Assembly (NCBI RefSeq): GCF_934643405.1
Contig: NZ_CAKUCL010000328.1
Location: 1 to 6,640 of the forward strand
Length of the DNA: 6,640 nucleotides
Direction of reading: 5' to 3'
From: an uncultured Actinoplanes sp.
GTDB taxonomy: Bacteria > Actinomycetota > Actinomycetes > Mycobacteriales > Micromonosporaceae
Shown: piece after piece, positions 1 through 5,848 of the stretch
How positions within the stretch are numbered: the stretch's first letter is position 1
How the letters are laid out: every line of letters starts with the position of its first letter
Notes under the pieces: model-generated
What the model was told of the DNA's origin: nothing
Seen by the model: only the letters and a program-made list of their open reading frames with translations
Databases searched by the model: none
Translations under genes and position numbers: made by a program

Positions 1-803
1 TCCTTGTTCTGCAGCTGGCTCTTCTCGTTCTGGCAGCTCACCACGGTGCCGGTGGGGATGTGCGTGATGCGCACGGCGGAGTCGGTGGTGTTGACCGACT
101 GGCCACCCGGTCCGGACGAACGGAACACGTCGATCCGCAGGTCGTTCGGGTCGATCTGCACGTCGACGTCCTCGGCCTCGGGCAGCACCAGCACGCCCGC
201 CGCCGAGGTGTGGATGCGGCCCTGCGACTCGGTGACCGGGACACGCTGCACCCGGTGCACGCCGCCCTCCCACTTCATCCGCGACCAGACGCCGTGGCCG
301 CCCTCGGGCAGGCCCTTGGTCTTGACCGCCACCGAGATGTCCTTGACGCCGCCCAGGTCCGACTCCTGGGAGTCGATCACCTCGACGATCCAGCCCCGGC
401 GCTCGGCGTACCGCGTGTACATGCGCAGCAGGTCACCGGCGAACAGGGCCGACTCCTGGCCGCCCTCGCCCGCCTTGATCTCGATGATCACGTCCTTGGC
501 GTCGTTCGGGTCGCGCGGGATGAGCATCTCGCCCAGCTTCTCCTCCAGCGGAGGCAGCGTGGCCGCGACCGCCTCGGCCTCGGCGGCGAACGCCGGGTCC
601 TCCGCGGCCAGTTCCCTGGCCGCGGCGAGGTCGGCCCGGGCCGCCTCCAGCTCGGCGTTGGCCGCGTAGAGCGGCGCCAGCTCGGCGAAACGACGGCCGA
701 CCCGGCGTACGAGGGCCTGGTCGGCGTGGATGGAGGGGTCCTCCATCCGCTTCTCCAGTTCCGCGTACTCCTCGAGAAGCGTGGTCAACCGGTCGGTGCT
801 CAC
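1..803 (-). CDS. prfA: Peptide chain release factor 1 (RF1), C-terminal end outside the window
   Basis: RF1 recognises UAA and UAG stop codons in the ribosomal A site and triggers hydrolysis of peptidyl-tRNA. I translated 267 residues from the minus strand; the frame runs off the left edge, so about a quarter of the usual ~360-residue protein is missing. Visible are an N-terminal helical region rich in Ala and Glu (about 1-95), the stop-codon-reading tripeptide P189-V-T191 inside VPVTESQGRIHTS, and the catalytic loop G233-G-Q235 in SSGPGGQSVNTTDS. A PxT tripeptide rather than SPF separates RF1 from RF2. The GTG start at 801-803 is preceded by GGAGA about 7 nt upstream, and the protein opens MSTDRLTTLLEEY, a normal RF1 beginning. 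It lies 69 bp downstream of rpmE on the same strand, the usual actinobacterial order, and is probably cotranscribed with it. The identification is secure. Confidence 0.97.
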   Translation of the reverse strand, partial: MSTDRLTTLLEEYAELEKRMEDPSIHADQALVRRVGRRFAELAPLYAANAELEAARADLAAARELAAEDPAFAAEAEAVAATLPPLEEKLGEMLIPRDPNDAKDVIIEIKAGEGGQESALFAGDLLRMYTRYAERRGWIVEVIDSQESDLGGVKDISVAVKTKGLPEGGHGVWSRMKWEGGVHRVQRVPVTESQGRIHTSAAGVLVLPEAEDVDVQIDPNDLRIDVFRSSGPGGQSVNTTDSAVRITHIPTGTVVSCQNEKSQLQNK

Positions 804-824
804 GAGTGTGTCTCCCCACATACG

Positions 825-865
825 AACGGCGCCCGCCCCCTCGAAGACGGGGTGCGGGCGCCGTT
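825..865 (-). terminator. Strong GC hairpin between rpmE and prfA (terminator or attenuator)
   Basis: A perfect 12-bp inverted repeat (825-836, AACGGCGCCCGC, with 854-865) encloses a further possible CCCC/GGGG pairing. It begins 7 nt after the rpmE stop codon and ends about 20 nt before the prfA start. On the minus strand it is followed by TTCGTATGT, not a clean T run, so it is a weak intrinsic terminator at best. It may cause partial termination, giving more rpmE than prfA transcript, or protect the rpmE 3' end. The hairpin is seen directly; its role is inferred. Confidence 0.6.
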
Positions 866-872
866 GAAGCAG

Positions 873-1097
873 TTACTTCTTCTTGGCCGCGTTCACCTTG
901 GCGTACTTGGCCTGGAACTTCGCGACCCGGCCGGCGGTGTCCAGAACGCGCTGCTTGCCGGTGTAGAACGGGTGGCAGGCGCTGCAGGTCTCGACGCGGA
1001 TCTCGCCGCTCTTGGCCGTGCTGCGGGTCGTGAACGTGCTGCCGCAGGAGCAGATGACCTCGGTGGTCGTGTACTCCGGGTGGATGCCGCTCTTCAT
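873..1097 (-). CDS. rpmE: 50S ribosomal protein L31, zinc-binding form
   Basis: L31 is a small protein of the large ribosomal subunit that helps bridge the two subunits near the central protuberance. The 74-residue product starts MKSGIHPEY, typical of L31, and carries a four-cysteine zinc ribbon: C16-x-C18 and C38-x-x-C41 (CSAC), followed by HPFYTGKQ, which is highly conserved in the family. All four cysteines are present, so this is the zinc-containing type rather than the cysteine-free paralogue made under zinc starvation. The C-terminus ends in lysines (AAKKK). The ATG at 1095-1097 has purine-rich sequence (GAGAGGGA, GAGA) 7-19 nt upstream. Its own promoter should lie in the 225-bp divergent region shared with the RNA-repair operon. 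It sits upstream of prfA on the same strand. Length and start agree with the family. Confidence 0.97.
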   Translation of the reverse strand: MKSGIHPEYTTTEVICSCGSTFTTRSTAKSGEIRVETCSACHPFYTGKQRVLDTAGRVAKFQAKYAKVNAAKKK

Positions 1098-1322
1098 ATT
1101 TTTCTCGGTCCCTCTCGATGATGTGGTCGCCGGGTCGCTGTCAGCACCGCGCCGCCCCGCCAGGGCGGTGGGCTCGGGCGTGAACCGGAACCTTTACTGG
1201 CCGATGGACCAGTCTGCCATGTGACGAACCTCGGAGAGAAATCGAGGCGACTTCGCCGGTCCGATGTCGATAACGTGAGCGCCCCTCGGGACATTCCCGG
1301 CACCGGAAGGAAGAAAGTCGTC
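1098..1322. promoter_or_regulatory. Divergent control region between rpmE (-) and the RNA-repair operon (+)
   Basis: This 225-bp stretch must hold the promoters of both transcription units. Nearest rpmE is its 5' leader, containing a hairpin (see 1145-1170). For rpmE, a minus-strand TGGCAG-17 nt-TAAAGG pair (about 1189-1217) is a poor match to a -35/-10 promoter. For the operon, GATAAC at 1269-1274 is a possible -10 without a convincing -35. GGAACC at 1187-1192 resembles the -35 of extracytoplasmic sigma factor promoters, but I found no matching -10 at the right spacing. The ribosome binding site of the first operon gene is GGAAGGA at about 1306-1312. No known operator was recognised. Confidence 0.45.
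1145..1170 (-). promoter_or_regulatory. Hairpin in the rpmE 5' leader
   Basis: On the minus strand, CACCGCCC-TGGCG-GGGCGG forms a 6-bp GC stem with a 5-nt loop. An alternative or extended pairing CACCGC/GCGGTG closes the outside. It ends about 48 nt before the rpmE start codon. Ribosomal protein genes are often autoregulated through leader structures, and candidate L31 leaders have been proposed in actinobacteria (from memory), so this could be one. The stem is seen; the function is inferred, and in GC-rich DNA a stem this short can arise by chance. Confidence 0.3.
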
Positions 1323-2393
1323 ATGACGCTGCTCGCCGACATCCTGGACCCGGTCGAACTGGCCACCGCGGTCGAAACCGGGCATGTCCGGCTGCAGCGC
1401 CACCCAGCCCGGCCCTTCACGATCTACAACTACACCGAGGCCTGCCAGTTCGCCGGCGCCTGGACCCCGGTGACGCTCGCCTGCCGCGGTCTGATCGTGG
1501 ACGCGGACGGCCGTGTCGTGGCCCGCCCGCTGCCGAAGTTCTTCAACCATGATCAAGTTCAGGCGCCGCGCCTCGACCCGGGGGCCGCGGTCAGCGTGAC
1601 CGACAAGGCGGACGGGTCGCTGGGCATCATCTACCACGACGGCGACGGGTGGGCGGTGGCCACCCGCGGTTCGTTCGCCTCCGACCAGGCGGTGCACGCG
1701 ACCACGCTGCTGCGCACGAGGTATGCGGGTTTCGAACCGCCGGCCGGGCTCACCGTGCTGGTGGAGATCATCTACCCGGAGAACCGGATCGTGGTCGACT
1801 ACGCCGGCCTGGACGACCTCGTGCTGCTCGGCGCGGTCGACATCGCGAGCGGGCGCACGTTCGGGCCGGCCGCGGTGCCGTCGTGGACCGGGCCGGTCGT
1901 GCAGACGTTCGGCTACGCCACCTTCGCCGAGGCGCTCGCGGCACCCGCCCGTACCGGGAAGGAGGGGTTGGTCGTGCACTTCACCGAGGCGGACACCCGC
2001 GTGAAGATCAAGTATGCCGACTACGTCCGCCTGCACCGGCTGGTGACCGGGCTCAACGCCCGTACTGTGTGGGAAGTGCTCGCCACCGGCGGAGACTTGG
2101 ACGCGCTGACCGAGCCGCTGCCCGACGAGTTCCACGCGTGGGTCCGCGGCGTGGCACGGGAGCTGACCACGACCGTGGAGGCGCACGCCGTCGCGGTCGA
2201 GACGGCGTTCGACCGGATCGTCGGGTCGTTGCCGGACGGCTGGGGCCGCAAGGAGTTCGCGGCCGCCGCCGTGCGCAGCGAGCACCGCGGGCACCTCTTC
2301 CTGCGCCTCGACGGCAAGGACTACCGGCGCGCACTGTGGCAGCAGGCCCGCCCGGCCGGCGACCTGACCGCGACCAAGGTGACCGAGGAATGA
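1323..2393 (+). CDS. T4 Rnl1-type ATP-dependent RNA ligase
   Basis: The product (356 residues) should join RNA 3'-OH and 5'-phosphate ends in three steps, through a ligase-AMP and an RNA-adenylate intermediate. Nucleotidyltransferase motifs appear in order: CRGLIV (54-59) and RPLPKFFN (68-75), both characteristic of the T4 Rnl1 family; motif I K95-ADGS with the adenylated lysine; motif III TRGSF (114-118); motif IIIa VEIIYPENRIVV (147-158); motif IV KEGLVV (213-218); and motif V KIKYADYVRLH (228-238). T4 Rnl1 uses K99 in KEDGS and is 374 residues long, so lysine position and overall size agree. Residues 240-356 match the place of the Rnl1 C-terminal helical domain linked to tRNA recognition. 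I chose the ATG at 1323 because GGAAGGA lies about 10 nt upstream; in-frame GTGs at 1221 and 1275 are possible but add an unconserved-looking tail. Its stop overlaps the next gene by 4 nt. The family call is firm; the substrate is inferred. Confidence 0.92.
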   Translation: MTLLADILDPVELATAVETGHVRLQRHPARPFTIYNYTEACQFAGAWTPVTLACRGLIVDADGRVVARPLPKFFNHDQVQAPRLDPGAAVSVTDKADGSLGIIYHDGDGWAVATRGSFASDQAVHATTLLRTRYAGFEPPAGLTVLVEIIYPENRIVVDYAGLDDLVLLGAVDIASGRTFGPAAVPSWTGPVVQTFGYATFAEALAAPARTGKEGLVVHFTEADTRVKIKYADYVRLHRLVTGLNARTVWEVLATGGDLDALTEPLPDEFHAWVRGVARELTTTVEAHAVAVETAFDRIVGSLPDGWGRKEFAAAAVRSEHRGHLFLRLDGKDYRRALWQQARPAGDLTATKVTEE

Positions 2394-3286
2394 CGAGACT
2401 GCTGATCACCCGGGGGCTGCCCGCCTCCGGCAAGACCACGTTCGCGCACAAGCTGCAGCCGAACGTCGTCCGGGTCAACCGCGACGATCTGCGGCGGATG
2501 CTGCATGGGCAACGGCTCTACACGCAGTGGTCGGAGGGCCAGGTCACGCACGCGCAGCGGGCCGCGGTGGAGGCACTGCTGCGGGCCCGCACCGACGTCA
2601 TCGTCGACGACACCAATCTGCGGGCCAAGACCGTACGGGAATGGGCCGAGCTCGCCGCCCGGCACGGCGCGACGTTCGAGGTGCACGACTTCACCGACGT
2701 GCCGCTGGAGGAGTGCATCCGGCGCGACGCCGACCGCGACCCGCAGGACCGGGTGGGCGAGGAGGCCATCCGCCGGATGCACCAGCGGTACCTGGCCGGC
2801 AAGACGTTGCCGCTGCCGGTGCCGTGGGTGCGGCCGGGCGGCCCGGGCGAGATCTACCGTGCCGACCCGTCGTTGCCGGTGGCGATCCTGGTGGACATCG
2901 ACGGGACGGTCGCGCTGATGGACGGGCGCAGTCCGTACGACTGGTCGCGCGTCGGTTCGGATCTGCCGAACCAGCCGGTGATCGACGCGGTCCGGGCCAT
3001 GCACGCGGCCGGCAACGCGATCGTCTTCTGCTCCGGGCGCGACGCGGTGTCGCGACCGGAGACGGAGGCTTGGCTGGATCTTTACGTCAGGGTCCCGTAC
3101 GAGGCACTCTTCATGCGGCCGGAGGGCGACAACCGCAAGGACGCCATCGTGAAGCGCGAGATCTTCGAGAACGAGATCCGGCACCGGTGGCGCATCGCCG
3201 GCGTGTTCGACGACCGGCAGCAGGTGGTACGCATGTGGCGGACGCTCGGACTGACCGTTTTCCAGGTCGCGGAGGGAGACTTCTGA
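2390..3286 (+). CDS. pnkp: T4-type polynucleotide 5'-kinase/3'-phosphatase (RNA end healing)
   Basis: This 298-residue protein has the domain order and length of phage T4 Pnkp (301 residues): an N-terminal P-loop kinase and a C-terminal HAD-type phosphatase. It should phosphorylate 5'-OH ends and remove 3'-phosphate or 2',3'-cyclic phosphate, making ends ready for ligation. Kinase features: P-loop GLPASGKT (9-16, K15), NRDDLR (30-35, with D32 and R35 at the sites of T4 D35 and R38), and DDTNL (73-77). Phosphatase features: D169-I-D171-GT (nucleophile and acid/base aspartates), DGRSPYD (178-184), CSGR (214-217), GDNRKD (246-251), and FDDRQQVVRMW (273-283) leading to the C-terminal EGDF, almost as in T4. 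The start ATG overlaps the upstream ligase stop (ATGA), with AAGGTG 8 nt upstream. No catalytic residue appears lost. This is the most secure call in the operon; the biological RNA target is unknown. Confidence 0.95.
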   Translation: MTRLLITRGLPASGKTTFAHKLQPNVVRVNRDDLRRMLHGQRLYTQWSEGQVTHAQRAAVEALLRARTDVIVDDTNLRAKTVREWAELAARHGATFEVHDFTDVPLEECIRRDADRDPQDRVGEEAIRRMHQRYLAGKTLPLPVPWVRPGGPGEIYRADPSLPVAILVDIDGTVALMDGRSPYDWSRVGSDLPNQPVIDAVRAMHAAGNAIVFCSGRDAVSRPETEAWLDLYVRVPYEALFMRPEGDNRKDAIVKREIFENEIRHRWRIAGVFDDRQQVVRMWRTLGLTVFQVAEGDF

Positions 3287-3287
3287 G

Positions 3288-3905
3288 GTGAAGTACCCGC
3301 GCACGTTTCACCTGCCCGACTCGCCCGGCGCGTCGGCGGACGACAAGGTGCAGCACAATCTGTCCTGGTTGGATGGTGAGCTCGTGGTGACCGAGAAGCT
3401 CGACGGCGGGAACCTCACCTTCACGCGCGATGCCATGTACGCGCGCTCGCTCGACTCGGGCACCCAGCCGTGGGACCGTCCGGCGAAGGCGTTGTGGGCG
3501 ATGACGGCGCACCGGATCCCGGACGAGTGGCGGGTCTGCGGCGAGTCCATGTGGGCTCGCCGCAGCATCGCGTATGCGGATCTGCCCGGCGTCTTCATCG
3601 TCTTCGGCATCTGGGACGAGACGAACACGCTGCTGGGCTGGGACGACACGGTGGACTGGGCGCAGCGCCTGGAGTTGCCGGTGGTTCCGGTGCTGTACCG
3701 GGGAGGCAGTCTCTCCGAGGCCCGGGCCGCCTGGGCGAAACAGAGAGCCCCGGAGAACTCCGAGGGCTTTGTCGTACGGGCGGCCGGGCGCATCCCCGCG
3801 GCGGAGTTCCCGGTCAAGGTGCTCAAGTGGGTGCGCGCCGGCCACGTCCGTACCGAGGCGGCTTGGCGTCACCGCGACGACTTCGCCGTGAACGAGTTCG
3901 CGTGA
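3288..3905 (+). CDS. Minimal Rnl2-type RNA ligase (nucleotidyltransferase core only)
   Basis: The 205-residue product is a second ATP-dependent RNA ligase, of a different family from the first. Motif I is E36-K37-LDGGN, with K37 as the likely adenylated lysine (T4 Rnl2 uses K35 in EKIHG). YARS (51-54), CGESMWARRSIAY (84-96, motif III/IIIa), SEGFVVR (158-164, motif IV) and VKVLKWVR (176-183, motif V) follow in the correct order. T4 Rnl2 has about 330 residues with a C-terminal domain; here the protein ends about 22 residues after motif V, so only the catalytic core is present. Motif V has KxxK rather than the common KxK spacing. The GTG start is 1 nt after the kinase/phosphatase stop, and GGAGGGAG lies 9-12 nt upstream, inside that gene. 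Its stop overlaps the next ATG by 1 nt. Ligase-family membership is well supported; whether it seals RNA, nicks in duplexes, or only adenylates ends is unknown. Confidence 0.85.
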   Translation: MKYPRTFHLPDSPGASADDKVQHNLSWLDGELVVTEKLDGGNLTFTRDAMYARSLDSGTQPWDRPAKALWAMTAHRIPDEWRVCGESMWARRSIAYADLPGVFIVFGIWDETNTLLGWDDTVDWAQRLELPVVPVLYRGGSLSEARAAWAKQRAPENSEGFVVRAAGRIPAAEFPVKVLKWVRAGHVRTEAAWRHRDDFAVNEFA

Positions 3906-4627
3906 TGCGCCCCAGGTACGGGGTCGACGCCCCGTTCGCCCTGTTGGGGCTCGCCGGTGCGGCGGTGCTGCTGCTGGCCGGTGGCATCGTCACCGGGATC
4001 CTGGCGAGCTGGCTGGTGGCGGCGTGGCCGCTGCTGATGTCCGCGTACTTCGCGGCGAGCTCGATCATCTATTTGCACACCACCCGGTCCGGGAAGTTCG
4101 CGGTGTGGCGCGACGTGCTCGACGAGCTGCCGGTGCGGGGTGACGAGCGGGTGCTCGACATGGGATGTGGCCGGGGCGCGGTGCTGATCGAGGTGGCCCG
4201 CCGGCTGACCAGCGGGCACGCGACCGGGGCCGACCTGTGGCGGTCGGTCGACCAGTCCGGCAACGCGCCGGAGGTCACCCGCGCGAACGCCGAGGCCGCC
4301 GGGGTGGGCGGGAAGGTCTCCCTGGACACGGCGGACATGACGGCGCTGCCCTATCCCGACGCGTCGTTCGATCTCGTGGTCAGCAGCATGGCGATCCACA
4401 ACATCCATCCCGACGCGGGCCGGCTCGCGGCGGTGGACGAGGCGCTGCGCGTGCTGGCGCCGGGCGGCCGGTTGGTGATCGCCGACATCAGCGCGGCCCG
4501 GTCCTATCAGGAGCATCTGGCCGCTCGCGGTGTGCCGGCCGTCCTGCGCCCCCTCGGCTGGCGGATGTGGTGGGGGACGCCATGGCTGCCGACGCTGCTG
4601 CTGACAGCGGTCCGGCCGGCCGGATGA
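3905..4627 (+). CDS. Membrane-anchored class I SAM-dependent methyltransferase
   Basis: The 240-residue product has two hydrophobic segments at its N-terminus (about 11-32 and 34-56, separated by a short turn), then a soluble Rossmann-type methyltransferase domain. Visible motifs are the SAM-binding VLDMGCGRGAV (83-93), an acidic D109 after the second strand, DTADMTALPYPD (141-152), the strand DLVVSSMAIHNI (156-167), and LRVLAPGGRLVIADI (181-195), typical of class I enzymes. The catalytic domain probably faces the cytoplasm. Substrate is not evident: it lacks the metal-binding histidine/glutamate cluster of Hen1 RNA methyltransferases, and its overall look is that of small-molecule or lipid methyltransferases. 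Its ATG overlaps the ligase stop (TGATG) with no good ribosome binding site, so translation is probably coupled to the upstream gene. Operon membership is clear; a role in RNA repair is only suggested by position. Confidence 0.88.
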   Translation: MRPRYGVDAPFALLGLAGAAVLLLAGGIVTGILASWLVAAWPLLMSAYFAASSIIYLHTTRSGKFAVWRDVLDELPVRGDERVLDMGCGRGAVLIEVARRLTSGHATGADLWRSVDQSGNAPEVTRANAEAAGVGGKVSLDTADMTALPYPDASFDLVVSSMAIHNIHPDAGRLAAVDEALRVLAPGGRLVIADISAARSYQEHLAARGVPAVLRPLGWRMWWGTPWLPTLLLTAVRPAG

Positions 4628-4640
4628 GGTTCCGCCGGAC
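4610..4640. terminator. Possible hairpin at the convergent end of the operon and nos
   Basis: GTCCGGC (4610-4616) pairs with GCCGGAC (4634-4640); alternatively CCGGC-(C)-GGA (4616-4624) pairs with TCCGCCGG (4631-4638) around a TGAGGT loop. A 14-bp perfect palindrome, TCCGGCCGGCCGGA, covers 4611-4624. The structure lies across the methyltransferase stop codon and just before the nos stop. No T run follows on either strand, so any termination here would be inefficient or of the U-less kind suggested for actinobacteria. Confidence 0.35.
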
Positions 4641-4645
4641 TGCGC

Positions 4646-5809
4646 TCAGGACGGCGGGCAGTGGCTGCCCTCCCGGGCCAGTGCCGCCGCCTCGTCGTCC
4701 AGGTAGAACGCCGGCCGCAGATCCATCTCGTCGTAGTAGCGATGGAACACCGGGGTCAGCCCACCGGACATCGGTGGCACGATCCAGGTCCAGTCGGCCG
4801 GCACCCGTCGCCCGGCCTTCTCCTCGTTCTCGATGTGCTTGAGGAACCGCTGCGACTCGGTGTGGTGATCGGTCATCTTCACGCCGGCCTTCTCGAAACT
4901 CCACAGCACGGCCCGGTTCAGCTCGACCAGTGCCCGGTCCCGCCACAGTGTCGACTCGCGGCTGGTGTCCAGGCCCATCCGCTCGGCGACCACCGGCAGC
5001 ATGTCGTACCGGTCGGCGTCGGCGAGGTTGCGCGCGCCCACCTCGGTGCCCATGTACCAGCCGTTGAACGGCGCGAGCGGATAGTGCACGCCGCCGATGG
5101 TGAGCCGCATGTTGGAGATCGCCGGGACCGCGTGCCAGCGCAGGCCCAGCTCTGCGAACCAGGTCAGCTCCGGATGGGTGATCGGCACCTCGCGCACCGC
5201 TCGTTCGGGCAGCTCATAGAGCCGTAGGCCCTCGGCCGGGGTCTCGATCGCCAGCGGCAGCACGTCGAACTGCTCGCCCTTGCCCTGCCAGCCGAACCCC
5301 CGCATCGCGGCGGTGAAGCGCTGCTGCCGCGGGTCACCGACCGGGCAGCCGCCCTCGTTGCGGTACCCGGCGTAGCGGATGAGCTGCTCGTTCCACACCC
5401 GGGCGAACGGCTGGCCCGGCTGCGCGGGCGCGAAAACGCTGATCACCGGCCGGATCGAGCCGTCGCCCGCCGCCTGGAGATGATGCACGAGGAGGGAGAA
5501 GATCTCATCCGCCGTACGGGCTCGGCGCCGATCAAGCACCATCAGATTGCGCCAGTAGAGGCGTCCGATGCAGCGGCTCGCGTTGCGCCACGCCATTTTC
5601 GCGCCGTGCGTCAGCTCGTCCGGGGTGTGCACATAGGTGCCGGTGGCGGCGATCTGGGCGCGCACGATGGCCAGACGGGGTTCGACCGGGCCGAGCCGCG
5701 GGTTCTCCACGTAGCACTGGCGCAGGAAGTCCTCGGCCTCGCTGGGGTCGACCGGTGCGCTCTGGTCCCACTGCTCGGCCGGGTTGTCCCGGTAGCCGGG
5801 CACGATCAT
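4646..5809 (-). CDS. nos: Nitric oxide synthase, oxygenase-only bacterial type
   Basis: The enzyme oxidises L-arginine to citrulline and nitric oxide on a heme with a reduced pterin cofactor. The 387-residue product matches the oxygenase domain: the heme-ligating cysteine C80 in WRNASRCIGRLYW (74-86), the arginine-binding glutamate E256 in NGWYMGTEVG (249-258), and the pterin/heme-side region DWTWIVPPMSGGLTP (339-353). There is no calmodulin-binding or flavin reductase domain, as in Bacillus and Streptomyces enzymes, so electrons must come from a separate reductase. The ATG at 5807-5809 has GGGAGG 7 nt upstream; a longer in-frame TTG start would lie inside the rho terminator and is unlikely. 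The gene is convergent with the methyltransferase (18 bp apart) and points the same way as rho. It may serve nitric oxide signalling, stress protection or nitration chemistry; no biosynthetic genes are in view to choose among these. Confidence 0.95.
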   Translation of the reverse strand: MIVPGYRDNPAEQWDQSAPVDPSEAEDFLRQCYVENPRLGPVEPRLAIVRAQIAATGTYVHTPDELTHGAKMAWRNASRCIGRLYWRNLMVLDRRRARTADEIFSLLVHHLQAAGDGSIRPVISVFAPAQPGQPFARVWNEQLIRYAGYRNEGGCPVGDPRQQRFTAAMRGFGWQGKGEQFDVLPLAIETPAEGLRLYELPERAVREVPITHPELTWFAELGLRWHAVPAISNMRLTIGGVHYPLAPFNGWYMGTEVGARNLADADRYDMLPVVAERMGLDTSRESTLWRDRALVELNRAVLWSFEKAGVKMTDHHTESQRFLKHIENEEKAGRRVPADWTWIVPPMSGGLTPVFHRYYDEMDLRPAFYLDDEAAALAREGSHCPPS

Positions 5810-5836
5810 CTGAGGCCTCCCAGGGTGAGCCGACGA

Positions 5837-5848
5837 CCTAGAGCTAGG
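5837..5848. promoter_or_regulatory. Small dyad CCTAG-AG-CTAGG upstream of nos
   Basis: Two 5-bp inverted arms separated by 2 bp lie 28 bp upstream of the nos start codon, within the 85-bp gap between the nos start and the rho terminator. CTAG is generally rare in bacterial DNA, so two copies in 12 bp stand out. It could be an operator for nos or chance. I found no convincing -35/-10 pair in this gap and no match to a regulator site I know. Confidence 0.25.

Noticed and set aside
60..1121. Long plus-strand open frame of 353 codons opposite prfA and rpmE
   Set aside because: It is antisense to two unmistakable housekeeping genes, is rich in Arg, Gly and Val-Asp runs typical of GC-rich shadow frames, and shows no known domain.
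1194..2294. Minus-strand open frame of 366 codons opposite the Rnl1-type ligase
   Set aside because: Shadow of a real gene with all ligase motifs in order; its translation is His/Arg/Gly-rich low-complexity sequence.
1323..2393. First ligase as an ATP-dependent DNA ligase
   Set aside because: The CRGLIV, RPLPKFFN and YPENRIVV stretches and the KADGS motif I fit T4 Rnl1, and there is no DNA ligase OB domain after motif V.
2321..3304. Long minus-strand open frame of 327 codons opposite the kinase/phosphatase
   Set aside because: The plus strand here encodes a fully motif-complete Pnkp; the antisense product is compositionally biased and resembles no family.
3905..4627. Methyltransferase as a Hen1 partner of Pnkp
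   Set aside because: Hen1 needs a characteristic metal-binding Glu/His cluster, which I do not see, and the kinase/phosphatase here is of T4 type rather than the Pnkp of Pnkp-Hen1 systems. The two N-terminal membrane helices are also foreign to Hen1.
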